A stretch of DNA of 64,000 nt from contig JASUTE010000002.1 of the NCBI GenBank assembly GCA_030445745.1, positions 1 through 64,000 of the forward strand, in the 5' to 3' direction. Of this stretch, positions 16,552 through 25,151 are shown one piece after another. The notes under the pieces are model-generated. The model made no database searches. It was not told the origin of the DNA and saw only the letters and a program-made list of their open reading frames with translations. Both the position numbers and the translations under genes were made by a program. Numbering within the stretch: position 1 is the first letter of the stretch; each line of letters opens with the position of its first letter. The DNA is from Candidatus Cloacimonadota bacterium (lineage in GTDB: Bacteria; Cloacimonadota; Cloacimonadia; Cloacimonadales; TCS61).

Positions 16552-16599
16552 TTTATCATTCGTCCAATGATGCAAAAACCTACGATGGGACAACACCAC
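16492..16599 (+). repeat. Exact 36-nt direct repeat flanking the Cys4-Trp2 tail and stop codon
   Basis: Bases 16492-16527 and 16564-16599 are identical (CCAATGATG...ACACCAC). The 72-nt offset keeps the reading frame. After the second copy the frame reads PGMGM and stops, which looks like the original C-terminus. The 36-nt spacer carries the Cys4-Trp2 codons and TAA. TTATCA also precedes both copies, so the duplicated block is slightly larger than the exact repeat. Confidence 0.95.
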
Positions 16600-16634
16600 C
16601 CAGGAATGGGAATGTAAACTGAAAACTCCCCTTG

Positions 16635-16991
16635 TTATCCCTCGTCCTCTGGGACGGGGGATTTTATTATTTGCCTTAATTCTTCCAATTCGCTAATAAT
16701 ATTTTGTTTAACTTCTTCTCTATCTTCCACAAAATCCAACTGCATTTGCTCTTTACTTCTTTGCCTAGCAGCCAGTTTTTTTCTAGCACCTTTTATTGTG
16801 TAATTTTGCTGGTGCAGCATATATTTTATTTTCTTAAGAAGTTCAATATCTTCGGCATCATAGCGTCTGTTTCTACCAAAACTCTTCTTGGGATTCAGCT
16901 GAGGAAACTCTTTTTCCCAATAACGCAAAACATGAGCTTTAAGCCCCAATAAATTACTTACTTCGCCTATGGTATAATAATGCTTCTTCAT
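16635..16991 (-). CDS. MerR-family transcriptional regulator
   Basis: A 118-aa DNA-binding protein. The winged-helix N-terminus reads YYTIGEVSNLLGLKAHVLRY, WEKEFPQL, then RNRRYDAEDIELLKKIKYML, typical of the short MerR-like regulators found beside housekeeping genes. The C-terminal half is a coiled dimerisation helix with no cysteine cluster, so metal sensing is unlikely. It overlaps lnt by 4 nt (ATGA) and is probably translated with it. The target is unknown. Confidence 0.9.
   Translation of the reverse strand: MKKHYYTIGEVSNLLGLKAHVLRYWEKEFPQLNPKKSFGRNRRYDAEDIELLKKIKYMLHQQNYTIKGARKKLAARQRSKEQMQLDFVEDREEVKQNIISELEELRQIIKSPVPEDEG
16637..16665 (+). terminator. Terminator of the sigma/Spy operon, overlapping the merR-family 3' end
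   Basis: ATCCCTCGTCC and GGACGGGGGAT pair over 11 bp with one G-U around a 4-nt loop, followed by TTTATT. The stem is also the last codons of the convergent MerR-family gene. Confidence 0.8.
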
Positions 16992-18481
16992 GATATTCCT
17001 AAAAACTTCCTAACTACAGAAATTAGCAGAAAAACTGCTGCACCGAATACAAAAACGAGTGGAAACCAACCCAGATATTTTGTAAAGATAGTTTTACCTG
17101 CATAGGTAAGAATATTATCAGTTAGCACTGTTTTTTCGAAAAGTTCACTTTTCTGCAAGATTTCTCCAGTGGGCGAAACTACCAGCGAATAACCTGTATT
17201 AGCAGCCCTAAAGATCTGCAATCTTGTTTCCACAGCCCTAAACTTGGTCATCACAGCATGCTGATAGGTACCAGCTGAACGGTAAAACCAAGCATCATTG
17301 GTTATATTTACCAGAAAATCTGGATTATCCTGGGCTATTCGCTTAGTTAATATGGGAAAAGCAATTTCAAAACAAATTAAGGGTGAATACTTCAAATCAT
17401 CGAACTGGAAATATTTAGGGCCCTCGCCATATTCCCAATTAGCCTGCCCTAAATGTACGTTCCATAGGAAAGGAAATACATCCAAAAACGGCATACGCTC
17501 GCCGAAAGGAACCAAAATATTTTTATCATACGGCTGAGAAAATCTGCCTTGGCTATCTACCTGGCTACAAGAATTGTAGTATTTGTAATCGGAAGGATGA
17601 TCACCTTCAGCACGCCGATAATCTGGAAAGCCTAAAAAAATATTGGTTTTATGCTTTAGCGCTAAATTTTTAACGAAATTTCTATATTTATAATTATGCA
17701 ACACATACCCTGGAATAGCAGATTCTGGCCATATTACCAGATCGGGTTTTTCCTGGATTGCTAAATTTGTATATTCTGAATATAGTTCCAGAGTCTTCTG
17801 CTCATAAAAAGTTTGCCACTTTTGTTTTTGTGGAATACTTACTTGCACGATTGCTACTTTCTGAGGATGCCTTTTCAACTCTATAGTTTGCAACCGATAA
17901 ACACCGTAGCCTCCCCAAATAATAAATATTGTTAGCAACCAGATAAAACTGCTGCGATAATTACTTGCCATTCTATAGAGCAAAATATTTACAAGTAGCA
18001 CCAGTCCACTTATCAGATAAACTCCCCCTATCTCCGCTAACTGAATTAAGGGAAGATAATCGGCCAAAGAATAGGCTAAATTGAACCAGGGAAAGCTGAA
18101 TTCGCCAAAATTCTGGAGGTATTCAAAAGATATCCACACAAAAGCTACTGAAAAATATAAAAAATGGGGATGATTTTTGGAGATAAAATAAATTAACGCA
18201 AAAATTAGAAAAAAGTAGATAGAAAATAGTATAAACATACCTATCAAACCAGGCGCCGTAACCAAACTTATCCAGTGTAAACACACGGCAGTGTACACAA
18301 AACTAAAAATAACAGCAGCTTTAAAAAGTTGTTTATACGTGGAAGTTTTTTTCAACAGCGAAATTATGGGAATAAAGGCAAAAAATACCAGAAACCCCAA
18401 GCCCAGCGGCAATCGGCTTATTCCTAATAACAACCCAGCTATTAAAGGTTTATATACAAGTGGCTCTTTTAGCTTATTCAT
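16988..18481 (-). CDS. lnt: Apolipoprotein N-acyltransferase
   Basis: Adds the third acyl chain to the N-terminal diacylglyceryl-cysteine of lipoproteins in the inner membrane. The 497-aa protein has about six N-terminal membrane segments, a periplasmic nitrilase domain and a C-terminal membrane helix. Catalytic elements are visible: VIWPESAIPG (Glu), PYDKNILVPFGERMPF (Lys) and SPLICFEIAFP (Cys). ITNDAWF and AVMTKFRAVETRLQIFRAAN are also canonical. It overlaps the upstream lipoprotein gene by 8 nt. Together with lgt at 46.5 kb it shows full Gram-negative lipoprotein processing. Confidence 0.96.
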   Translation of the reverse strand: MNKLKEPLVYKPLIAGLLLGISRLPLGLGFLVFFAFIPIISLLKKTSTYKQLFKAAVIFSFVYTAVCLHWISLVTAPGLIGMFILFSIYFFLIFALIYFISKNHPHFLYFSVAFVWISFEYLQNFGEFSFPWFNLAYSLADYLPLIQLAEIGGVYLISGLVLLVNILLYRMASNYRSSFIWLLTIFIIWGGYGVYRLQTIELKRHPQKVAIVQVSIPQKQKWQTFYEQKTLELYSEYTNLAIQEKPDLVIWPESAIPGYVLHNYKYRNFVKNLALKHKTNIFLGFPDYRRAEGDHPSDYKYYNSCSQVDSQGRFSQPYDKNILVPFGERMPFLDVFPFLWNVHLGQANWEYGEGPKYFQFDDLKYSPLICFEIAFPILTKRIAQDNPDFLVNITNDAWFYRSAGTYQHAVMTKFRAVETRLQIFRAANTGYSLVVSPTGEILQKSELFEKTVLTDNILTYAGKTIFTKYLGWFPLVFVFGAAVFLLISVVRKFLGIS

Positions 18482-19277
18482 ACTCCAGCTCAGCGATAAT
18501 AACCTTGTTTTTGGCTAACAGATACACATAGTTATCTTTCCAAATAAAATGTTGCCAACCCTGAGGGTTAATGGCAAATTTTCTCTCGCCTTTTGAAGTA
18601 GTAAGATAATATTTTTCCAATTTCAAAACTTGTTGATTCTTCATCTGCACATTACCCTCGTATTCACGTTCAAATTGTCCTAAAATTGAAAATAACAAAG
18701 TTTTATCCGCCTCTCTTTCGTATACCTGCAAGCTTGTTCGTTGTAAGTTCAAACTATAAGGTTCGGAAAGCTGGAACTTGCCAAAATTGTAAAAATTTTT
18801 GAAATCGGAAGTAGAGATAATCTCATTTTTTTGTTCATCGTATATAAAGTAGGTGCCATCATTGGAAACATCGAACAAAACTGGCCTGCCAAATTCTTTT
18901 AGTTGAATCTCAGCTATTAAACTACCTTCCCAATCAAATTTTTTTATGGATTTTTCAAAACTATCCAGGATTAGCAAATTAGCATCGGGAGAGATTGTTA
19001 TATCCGAAAGTTTACTGAATTTATTCTTACCAAATCCCAACCCACCTATCATATTTTTCTCTCCGGTAGAACTGTAAATATGGACAATATTACTACCCTC
19101 TTGCATTACAAAAACCGTATTATGAACAGCTGAATAACAACAATCATGTGGCACATATGATGTGTCTATACTGCGCAGTATTCGTATATTTTTAATTTTT
19201 CTCATGGCTTGCTGATTCAAATAACTACAGCCAGTAAGTAAAACAAAAATTAATAATAAACTAATTTTTTTCAACAA
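18474..19277 (-). CDS. Lipoprotein with predicted beta-propeller (NHL-like) repeats
   Basis: A 267-aa protein with signal and lipobox LLLIFVLLTGCSYLN (Cys at residue 17). The rest shows repeating beta strands of the kind found in six-bladed propellers: NTVFVMQEGSNIVHIYS, then LLILDSFEKSIKKFDWEG, then GTYFIYDEQKNEIIS. No catalytic motif is seen. It lies between recJ (17-nt overlap) and lnt (8-nt overlap), so it is part of a dense operon. The propeller assignment is by pattern only. Confidence 0.75.
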   Translation of the reverse strand: MLKKISLLLIFVLLTGCSYLNQQAMRKIKNIRILRSIDTSYVPHDCCYSAVHNTVFVMQEGSNIVHIYSSTGEKNMIGGLGFGKNKFSKLSDITISPDANLLILDSFEKSIKKFDWEGSLIAEIQLKEFGRPVLFDVSNDGTYFIYDEQKNEIISTSDFKNFYNFGKFQLSEPYSLNLQRTSLQVYEREADKTLLFSILGQFEREYEGNVQMKNQQVLKLEKYYLTTSKGERKFAINPQGWQHFIWKDNYVYLLAKNKVIIAELEYE

Positions 19278-20985
19278 AATGGATATCCTTTAATTTTCCC
19301 TGAATAGAGGTTCTGCCTTGCCAGGTATTAAATTCAAGAGAATAGGCAATATTGATATGATGCCCCTTTTTTAGAAACGGTAAAAAATCTCCCAGATTAA
19401 ATCCTATAAGATCCAGGTTACAGCCGTCTTTGGCTACTTTCAGCTTTAAATGATTTTTGCCCACATTATAAGGGAAGCCCACTATCATTACATTTTCAGT
19501 GTAAAAGGTTGGACGCATATTACCTGGTCCGAAGGGTGCAAATTTATTCATCCATTCCAGTAAATTTTCATTAATTTCATACAGTTCCAAATGTGAATCC
19601 AACTTCAAAGGCGGAATCAGCTGTTCAGGCGTGATATGCTGTGAAATGTAGCGTTCTAACTTATTTTCGAAACTATCCAAATATTCTATCAGAATGGAAA
19701 GTCCAGCTGCATATTTATGGCCACCGAATGTTTCCAGATGATCTCCCACATACTTCAACGCTTCAAATAGATCAAAATCAGCAATGCTACGGCCAGAGCC
19801 ACTACCAATTCCATCCTTGAAAGTTATCATAATAACAGGACGGTAAAATTTTTCTACCAGTTTAGAAGCTACTATGCCGATAACGCCAGGATGCCAGTTA
19901 TCAGATGAAACTACCATGCAATGTGTCTTTTCTGGGTTTGGGTATTTCTTTTCAATGATCTCGCAAGCTTCTTGAAAAGTTTTTTGGTCTATCTGCTGAC
20001 GTAATGAATTTTCGCGTTCGATTATTTCTGCTAGCTCCTGACTGTTTTCCTCATCTGTGGCTACCATTAGTTCCACAGCTCGCATAGCACTTCCCATTCT
20101 GCCAGCAGCATTTATCCGAGGAGCTATTCCAAAAACTATGTCCCCCGAATTTAGCTCTTTATGGGAAAGACCCGCCAATTCTATTAAGGCATTTAAACCG
20201 ATGTTTTGCTTTTTAACCAATTTCCCCAAACCAACACTGGCGAAAATTCTGTTTTCTCCAGTTAAAGGTACTATATCGGCTATAGTTCCTAAGGCAACCA
20301 GATCCACATATTTCTCCACTAGTTTTTCGCTATCCTTTTCCATCAATTGGTAAACAGCTATCAGAAGCTTATAGGCTACTCCCACACCTGCCAAACTTTT
20401 ATAAGGATATTCGCTATAGGGCAATTTGGGATTGATAATCGCATAAGCATCGGGTAGTTGTTCCATCGGGTTATGGTGATCGGTTACAATAATTTGCATT
20501 CCCAATTTATTTATCTGCTCTACCTCTTCGATAGCATTGATTCCACAGTCCACGCTAATAATTAGGTTAGTGCCATTTTGTTTCAGTTGTTCTACACCGC
20601 TTAGCGAAAGGCCATAGCCGTCTATCATGCGATGAGGAATGTAGTAATCTATCATAGCTCCAATTTTTTTCAAACCTAAATACAGTAGGGCAGTTGAAGT
20701 GGTACCATCCACGTCATAATCACCGTAAATAGTGATCAATTCTCCTTTTTCTATAGCCTTTTTTATTCTGTGGGCAGCCTTTTGCATATCTCGGAAAAGA
20801 AAAGGATCGTGTACATCTTCCAAACTAGGATTAAAAAATTTATTTATCTCCGTTATTTCTGTGATTCCTTTCCGAACCAGCATTTCGGCAATCATCGGTG
20901 GGCATTTCAGCTCAGCGATAATTTTTTGCTTTTGCTGTTGTTGTTCTTCTTGTAAAGGTTCGGAAATTTTCCATCTTTTCTGCAT
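19261..20985 (-). CDS. recJ: Single-stranded-DNA-specific exonuclease RecJ
   Basis: A 5'-3' single-strand exonuclease acting in RecF-pathway recombination and repair. The 574-aa protein has the DHH phosphoesterase motifs YGDYDVDGTTSTALLYLG, VDCGINAIEEV and IVTDHHNP, then PRINAAGRMGSA. The DHHA1 motif is FGGHKYAAGLSI. A C-terminal OB-like domain follows. It starts about 30 nt after the RNase P RNA with GAGG as ribosome site and no terminator in between. Confidence 0.96.
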   Translation of the reverse strand: MQKRWKISEPLQEEQQQQKQKIIAELKCPPMIAEMLVRKGITEITEINKFFNPSLEDVHDPFLFRDMQKAAHRIKKAIEKGELITIYGDYDVDGTTSTALLYLGLKKIGAMIDYYIPHRMIDGYGLSLSGVEQLKQNGTNLIISVDCGINAIEEVEQINKLGMQIIVTDHHNPMEQLPDAYAIINPKLPYSEYPYKSLAGVGVAYKLLIAVYQLMEKDSEKLVEKYVDLVALGTIADIVPLTGENRIFASVGLGKLVKKQNIGLNALIELAGLSHKELNSGDIVFGIAPRINAAGRMGSAMRAVELMVATDEENSQELAEIIERENSLRQQIDQKTFQEACEIIEKKYPNPEKTHCMVVSSDNWHPGVIGIVASKLVEKFYRPVIMITFKDGIGSGSGRSIADFDLFEALKYVGDHLETFGGHKYAAGLSILIEYLDSFENKLERYISQHITPEQLIPPLKLDSHLELYEINENLLEWMNKFAPFGPGNMRPTFYTENVMIVGFPYNVGKNHLKLKVAKDGCNLDLIGFNLGDFLPFLKKGHHINIAYSLEFNTWQGRTSIQGKLKDIHFVEKN

Positions 20986-21004
20986 TTTTACCTCAACCTA
21001 TTTT

Positions 21005-21402
21005 GGGTTAATCAAAGAAGATATTAAGCCGAATTCTGTAAACTGCCTAACAAACAGTTCAATGTCCATTTATCTGAATCGGATATTGCTATGCTCTACA
21101 GAGCTCTTTTCCAGACCGATTTCAGCTGCCTACCCGGGAGCTACGACCGGGTCAGTCTAAAGCTCCCCTATTTGGCATTGCACCAGATAAGGCTTTCCTG
21201 GCATTTCGGTTCACACCGAAATCCGGTAGTCTCTTACACTACCTTTTCACCCTTCCCAGCTTTGTAAAAAAGCTGGCGGTTTCTTTTCTGTGGAGCTATC
21301 TCCCTGTCACCAGGACTTCCCGTTAGGAAGTATCTTACCCTGTGGTGTTCGGACTTTCCTCACTGCTGAGCAGTGCAGACATTTTATCTTCTTTGATAAC
21401 CC
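21005..21402 (-). ncRNA. rnpB: RNase P RNA component (bacterial class A)
   Basis: The minus strand carries the hallmark GAGGAAAGTCCGAACACC near 21365-21348 and AGGGTAAGATAC just after it. GTGACAGGGAGATA and GAAGGGTGAAAAGG match further conserved core segments. The ends form a long P1 helix: ATCAAAGAAGAT (21011-21022) pairs perfectly with ATCTTCTTTGAT (21386-21397), extended by GGGTTA and AACCC outside. It cleaves tRNA precursors together with RnpA, encoded at 25.2 kb. The upstream protein gene stops where the P1 helix begins, and recJ starts right after the RNA. The exact ends are estimates. Confidence 0.95.
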
Positions 21403-22118
21403 TATTTTTCTTCTATTTCTTTGCTAACTATTATCCGTCCACAACTTTCACAGCTTATAATCTTATCGCCTTTATTTATTTCAATTTGTAGTTGCGGTCT
21501 TATTTTGTAGCCACATCCACCACAAGCATTGTTTTCATTGAAAACAACAGCCTTACGTCCTTTATTTTTTATCAGTGCACCATAACGTTTTATAAGTTGC
21601 CGTGGTAGTTTTTTGGCCAGGTCATTGCGTTCACTTCGCAGCTCTTCTATCTTTTTTGTAACTTCATCGATTTTAGCTTTTAGTTTCTTTTCTTTGGTTT
21701 GTAGCTCAGCATCAGCCTCTTTTTTTTGAGCTTCTGATTTAGACAAAACTTCCCTTGCTTCTTCTTCCTGCTCCATTAGTTCCACGCGGGTATCATCGAT
21801 CTGATTATTCTTTTTATCCAAAAAATCGATCTCGCTATTCAAAGCTTTATACTCTTTATTAGTTTTGATAGTAAGAAGCTGCTGCTTATACTTATCCATC
21901 TTAGCTTTATTGTCTTGAATCTCTAACTCTTTTTTCTTCTGTAAAGAAAGATTTTCCTCTAACTCCTGTTTCACCGCATCTACCTTCTGGTTGGCATTAG
22001 ACACATTTTCTTTCAAGCTTTTAAGTTGTTTAGGGAGCTCTAATTTCCGTTTCTCTTTTTTACCAATTTTGTCATCCAATTTTTGCATTTTAACTAATAT
22101 TTTTAATTCTTCGATCAT
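21402..22118 (-). CDS. Coiled-coil protein with C-terminal C4 zinc ribbon
   Basis: A 238-aa protein of the zinc-ribbon family once called DUF164. About 175 residues of heptad-rich coiled coil are followed by NACGGCGYKIRPQLQIEINK and IISCESCGRIIV, giving two CxxC pairs. Family members are widespread and are proposed to act in RNA or translation processes, but the function is not settled. Its stop codon is directly followed by the RNase P RNA gene on the same strand, so the two may share a transcript. A terminator lies just upstream of its start, so its promoter must be very close. Confidence 0.9.
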   Translation of the reverse strand: MIEELKILVKMQKLDDKIGKKEKRKLELPKQLKSLKENVSNANQKVDAVKQELEENLSLQKKKELEIQDNKAKMDKYKQQLLTIKTNKEYKALNSEIDFLDKKNNQIDDTRVELMEQEEEAREVLSKSEAQKKEADAELQTKEKKLKAKIDEVTKKIEELRSERNDLAKKLPRQLIKRYGALIKNKGRKAVVFNENNACGGCGYKIRPQLQIEINKGDKIISCESCGRIIVSKEIEEK

Positions 22119-22140
22119 CGTTACCCCTCATCTAAAAATA

Positions 22141-22175
22141 AAAAAAGCATTTACCTTGTTTGGCAAATGCTTTTT
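22141..22175 (-). terminator. Rho-independent terminator between the FapA-like gene and the zinc-ribbon gene
   Basis: AAAAAGCATTT (22142-22152) and AAATGCTTTTT (22165-22175) form an 11-bp stem with a 12-nt loop; the A-run becomes a T-run on the minus strand. It lies about 150 nt after the FapA-like stop codon. Nothing else was recognised in the 22176-22324 gap. Confidence 0.75.
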
Positions 22176-22324
22176 GTTATCTATTTTATTTTCTACTATT
22201 TTACTAATCTTTATCGCCTTAAACCTCACTGTAACACCTTTTAATTTCATTTATTTTCATAAAATTTTTAAACCTAATTTTGTCAAATATTTCTTGAATA
22301 AGCTGGTAAATAAATTCATAATGG

Positions 22325-23590
22325 TTAAGTAAAATAATTATACAATGAGTAGCCGTCTTTATCTTTAGTAATATCTATTCTTTTATTATAAACTCGCAGT
22401 CGACAGTTATTGAATATTTTTTTGGTTGCAGAAATATGGAAGCTTTCGATTTCATCTGCCAAATATTTTTCCATTTTCAGCTTATAATAATTCTGCCATA
22501 ATATTCTCTCTTCCCGTTTCTCCAGCTGTGTGAAGCGTTTTATCATATCTTTGGAGAAGGGACTTATTGTTATATCGACTTCAGTTTTCACCTGTTTGCT
22601 ATTGCCTATCTGTGCTAATTCTACATCACCACCGCTTTCAATAAGACCTCCTATGAAGTAGGAATGATCGGAGCCACTTACTCCAGATTCTGCTATTATG
22701 TAGCTACTTTTAGCTCCATCACGTAAAAATACTTTGCCTCCACTAACAACAACCGATTCTTCAATGTAATCTGCCTGAATATCACCTTTCGCTATCACAC
22801 CAGCCCGATTGCATTTACTTATACTTCCCATAACCTCGAGACTGCCCTCTATTTCCAATTCGGAATTAATAATATTGCCTATTACTATTAAATCACCAAA
22901 AAAATTGTACTCTTGTTTTTCTATATTTTGTTCAATTTTAAATTCAGTTTTGATGTTTATTGTGCCCTCTCTGCTAATATAGGGATAGCCTGCTTTAGAA
23001 GATACTATCTCTTTGGTTTCTGCCGCGAAATAAACACCTTGACCGATATATTTTTCAGCAATGCGCTCTTCAGCCAAATCAGGCGTGATTTCGTTGCCAA
23101 ATATATCCATACTGCTGCTATTAGCACCCTTAATCTCTAACTTAGCAATCGGTTCTGCTTTCTGACATCTAGTTAGCTGTTCCATTTCTTCTAATTCATA
23201 ATAGACTGCGGGATCGTAGCAGTTTTCACGATCGAACAAATAGTTTATCTTGATTTTCGATTCCTCTCTTTCGCGATAGGCAATCAGAAAAGGCTTGTTA
23301 AATTCTTTTACCCGCTTTTCCCGCTGGTTCAACTTAGCTGCTTCTTTTACTCCGGCTACTATATTTGCTGAATTTAAAAGATCGCTTATATCATCGGCGT
23401 CTATCATATCTCCAGTTTCCTTGATAGTAAGAAAAGCTGAAAATCCGTCTTCAGCGATCTCGAGTATCAAGTTTTCTTTTCCATTTTTAAAAATTCGTTT
23501 TGCTGCCATCTGCTTTAATCTCTTTGGTTTTATTTTAAAAAAATCTTTTGTTACCATTATTAAGTCAATGTTTTTTTGTTTTATTGACAT
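22325..23590 (-). CDS. FapA/DUF342-family polymer-forming protein
   Basis: A 421-aa protein of the FapA (DUF342) type. The N-terminal half is mixed alpha/beta. The middle shows NFFGDLIVIGNIINSELEIE, GSLEVMGSISKC, GVIAKGDIQADYIE and SVVVSGGKVFL, a right-handed beta-helix ladder typical of bactofilin and FapA repeats. FapA proteins are linked to cell-surface or polymer assembly; the molecular role is uncertain. The start is ambiguous: ATG 23590 has no ribosome site and ATG 23557 is also possible. Its 5' end overlaps the purA promoter region, so the two genes are divergent with shared control DNA. Confidence 0.82.
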   Translation of the reverse strand: MSIKQKNIDLIMVTKDFFKIKPKRLKQMAAKRIFKNGKENLILEIAEDGFSAFLTIKETGDMIDADDISDLLNSANIVAGVKEAAKLNQREKRVKEFNKPFLIAYREREESKIKINYLFDRENCYDPAVYYELEEMEQLTRCQKAEPIAKLEIKGANSSSMDIFGNEITPDLAEERIAEKYIGQGVYFAAETKEIVSSKAGYPYISREGTINIKTEFKIEQNIEKQEYNFFGDLIVIGNIINSELEIEGSLEVMGSISKCNRAGVIAKGDIQADYIEESVVVSGGKVFLRDGAKSSYIIAESGVSGSDHSYFIGGLIESGGDVELAQIGNSKQVKTEVDITISPFSKDMIKRFTQLEKREERILWQNYYKLKMEKYLADEIESFHISATKKIFNNCRLRVYNKRIDITKDKDGYSLYNYFT

Positions 23591-23613
23591 TTTATGAGCT
23601 AAACTTAGAAATG
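23585..23613 (+). promoter_or_regulatory. Candidate purA promoter
   Basis: TTGACA at 23585-23590 is followed 16 nt later by TAGAAA, about 30 nt before the purA ATG, with AAGAAGGAG as ribosome site. The -35 lies on the start codon of the divergent FapA-like gene. The -10 is a weak match. Confidence 0.35.
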
Positions 23614-23641
23614 TGCTCTGATTTTAAAAGAAGGAGAAAAA

Positions 23642-24892
23642 ATGTATTCAGAAGCAGTTTTGGGATGCGTCTGGGGCGATGAGGCTAAAGCCAAAATAGT
23701 AGATGTTCGCGCTAAAGATGCCGATATTATCGTTAGATTCCAAGGCGGTAATAACGCTGGCCATACTATTGCCTTAGCAGAAAAAAAATATGTTTTTCAT
23801 TTAGTCCCTTCTGGTATTTTATATCCAAATAAAATTTGCATTCTTGCCAGTGGAGTTATAATTGATCTTTTCAGTTTGCTAAAGGAAATTAGTGAACTTC
23901 AAGCACAAGGTATAAGCTTCAACAATCGCTTTTTTATAGATGAACGCGCTGGCGTTGTGCTACCTTTGCATCAGCAAATGGATTTGGAAAATGAAGACAA
24001 TTCTGACCAAACCAGGATAGGTACTACCAAGCGCGGTATTGGCCCAGCTTATGCCGATCAGGTTGCCAGAGTTGGAATTAAATTCGGCGATCTATTCCAC
24101 CCCAAATACTTAAAAGAAAGATTGCATAACATTTATGCCTATCATAATTTAGACAACTCCAACTTAGAAAACATATTTCAGAAATTAATAGAGACAGCAA
24201 AAAAACTTGAACCTTATAAAAAAAACTGTACTTATTTTCTAAATCAAGCCTACCAAAATAATCAGAAAATTCTCTTTGAAGGAGCACAAGGCGCACTTTT
24301 AGATGTTTTTTATGGTACCTATCCTTTTGTGACCTCCTCACACGTGCTAAGTGGGGGGATTCCAGTAGGAAGCGGTCTTTCTCCTCAGAAAATAGATAAA
24401 ATTATCGGTGTTTATAAAAGCTATTTTACCAGGGTAGGTGCTGGCCCCTTCCCAACCGAATTGCACGATGAAATTGGCCAGCAAATTCGCAAGCAAGGAA
24501 ATGAATATGGTGCCACTACTGGCAGATCACGTCGCTGCGGCTGGTTCGATGCTGTGGCTGCTCGCTATACCACCATGATAAACGGAGTTGATGAAGCAGC
24601 TCTTACTTTGCTGGACGTTTTTTCGGGAATTAAAAATTTAAAAATATGCACCGGTTACAAAATAGATGGTAAATTTTGCCAGGAATTTCCTTACAGCTTA
24701 CAAGAACTGGAAAATGCGATACCTCAATACATCGATCTACCTGGCTGGGAAGAAGATATTTCCCAAATTACACGTTATGAAAAGTTGCCTAAAAATGCTA
24801 AAAATTATATAGATAAAATTGAAAAACTGCTGGGTGTTCCTATAAAAACAGTATCAGTTGGACCAGATCGTGCTCAGACTATCTACCGTTAG
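23642..24892 (+). CDS. purA: Adenylosuccinate synthetase with an altered P-loop
   Basis: Joins IMP and aspartate using GTP, the first step from IMP to AMP; purB at 47.8 kb does the second. The 416-aa protein keeps D13 in the catalytic loop, FQGGNNAGHTI (His41), GTTKRGIGPAYADQVARVG, GAGPFPTEL, GATTGRSRRCGWFD and SVGPDRAQTI. The GTP-binding loop, almost always GDEGKGK, reads GDEAKAK here (A15 and A17), and the IMP region SSHVLSGGIPVG departs from the usual SSNTTAGG. AAGGAG precedes the ATG. The overall identity is clear, but nucleotide handling could differ. Confidence 0.93.
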   Translation: MYSEAVLGCVWGDEAKAKIVDVRAKDADIIVRFQGGNNAGHTIALAEKKYVFHLVPSGILYPNKICILASGVIIDLFSLLKEISELQAQGISFNNRFFIDERAGVVLPLHQQMDLENEDNSDQTRIGTTKRGIGPAYADQVARVGIKFGDLFHPKYLKERLHNIYAYHNLDNSNLENIFQKLIETAKKLEPYKKNCTYFLNQAYQNNQKILFEGAQGALLDVFYGTYPFVTSSHVLSGGIPVGSGLSPQKIDKIIGVYKSYFTRVGAGPFPTELHDEIGQQIRKQGNEYGATTGRSRRCGWFDAVAARYTTMINGVDEAALTLLDVFSGIKNLKICTGYKIDGKFCQEFPYSLQELENAIPQYIDLPGWEEDISQITRYEKLPKNAKNYIDKIEKLLGVPIKTVSVGPDRAQTIYR

Positions 24893-24906
24893 CCAGTAAA
24901 TTAATC

Positions 24907-24969
24907 TTGACAGCCAAGAAGATATTTTAAATTTAACAAATCCCTTCTAATCTGTTAAAAAATAGAAGG
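24907..24969 (+). promoter_or_regulatory. rpmH promoter and leader hairpin
   Basis: TTGACA (24907-24912) is followed by TAAATT (24928-24933) or nearby AT-rich -10 candidates. Downstream, CCTTCTA (24943-24949) and TAGAAGG (24963-24969) can form a 7-bp hairpin in the leader about 40 nt before rpmH. Confidence 0.4.
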
Positions 24970-25010
24970 TTACAGAATAAGAAATACATGAATTAGAAAA
25001 GGAGAATTTG

Positions 25011-25148
25011 ATGAAAAGAACTTATCAACCTCACAATAGGAAAAGACGTAATAAGCACGGATTTCGTCAACGTATGTCTACTAAAGCAGGTAGAAAAGTA
25101 TTAGCTAGAAGACGTGCCAAAGGCAGAAGCCGTCTATCTGTCAGTTAA
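25011..25148 (+). CDS. rpmH: 50S ribosomal protein L34
   Basis: A 45-aa, very basic ribosomal protein: [18 protein letters not shown], then [20 protein letters not shown] and the ending RSRLSVS. This is a near-consensus L34. AAAGGAG lies 7 nt before the ATG. It heads the conserved run rpmH-rnpA-yidD-yidC-jag. In many bacteria this cluster adjoins dnaA and the replication origin, but no dnaA is in this window. Confidence 0.97.
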   Translation: MKRTYQPHNRKRRNKHGFRQRMSTKAGRKVLARRRAKGRSRLSVS

Positions 25149-25151
25149 TTA

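Noticed and set aside
16492-16599. Insertion sequence or CRISPR-like repeat
   Set aside because: There are only two copies, in frame within a coding tail, with no transposase, inverted ends or further spacers.
20732-21160. Plus-strand open frame across the recJ start and the RNase P RNA
   Set aside because: It is antisense to recJ and to a clear structured RNA, and its product is Ser/Cys-rich low-information sequence.
21991-22332. Plus-strand frame in the gap before the FapA-like gene
   Set aside because: It overlaps the zinc-ribbon gene and a terminator hairpin, and the product is Phe/Ile/Leu-rich as expected for translated AT-rich DNA.
24893-25148. Replication origin beside rpmH
   Set aside because: No dnaA gene and no cluster of DnaA-box-like 9-mers was seen; the cluster alone is not evidence of an origin.
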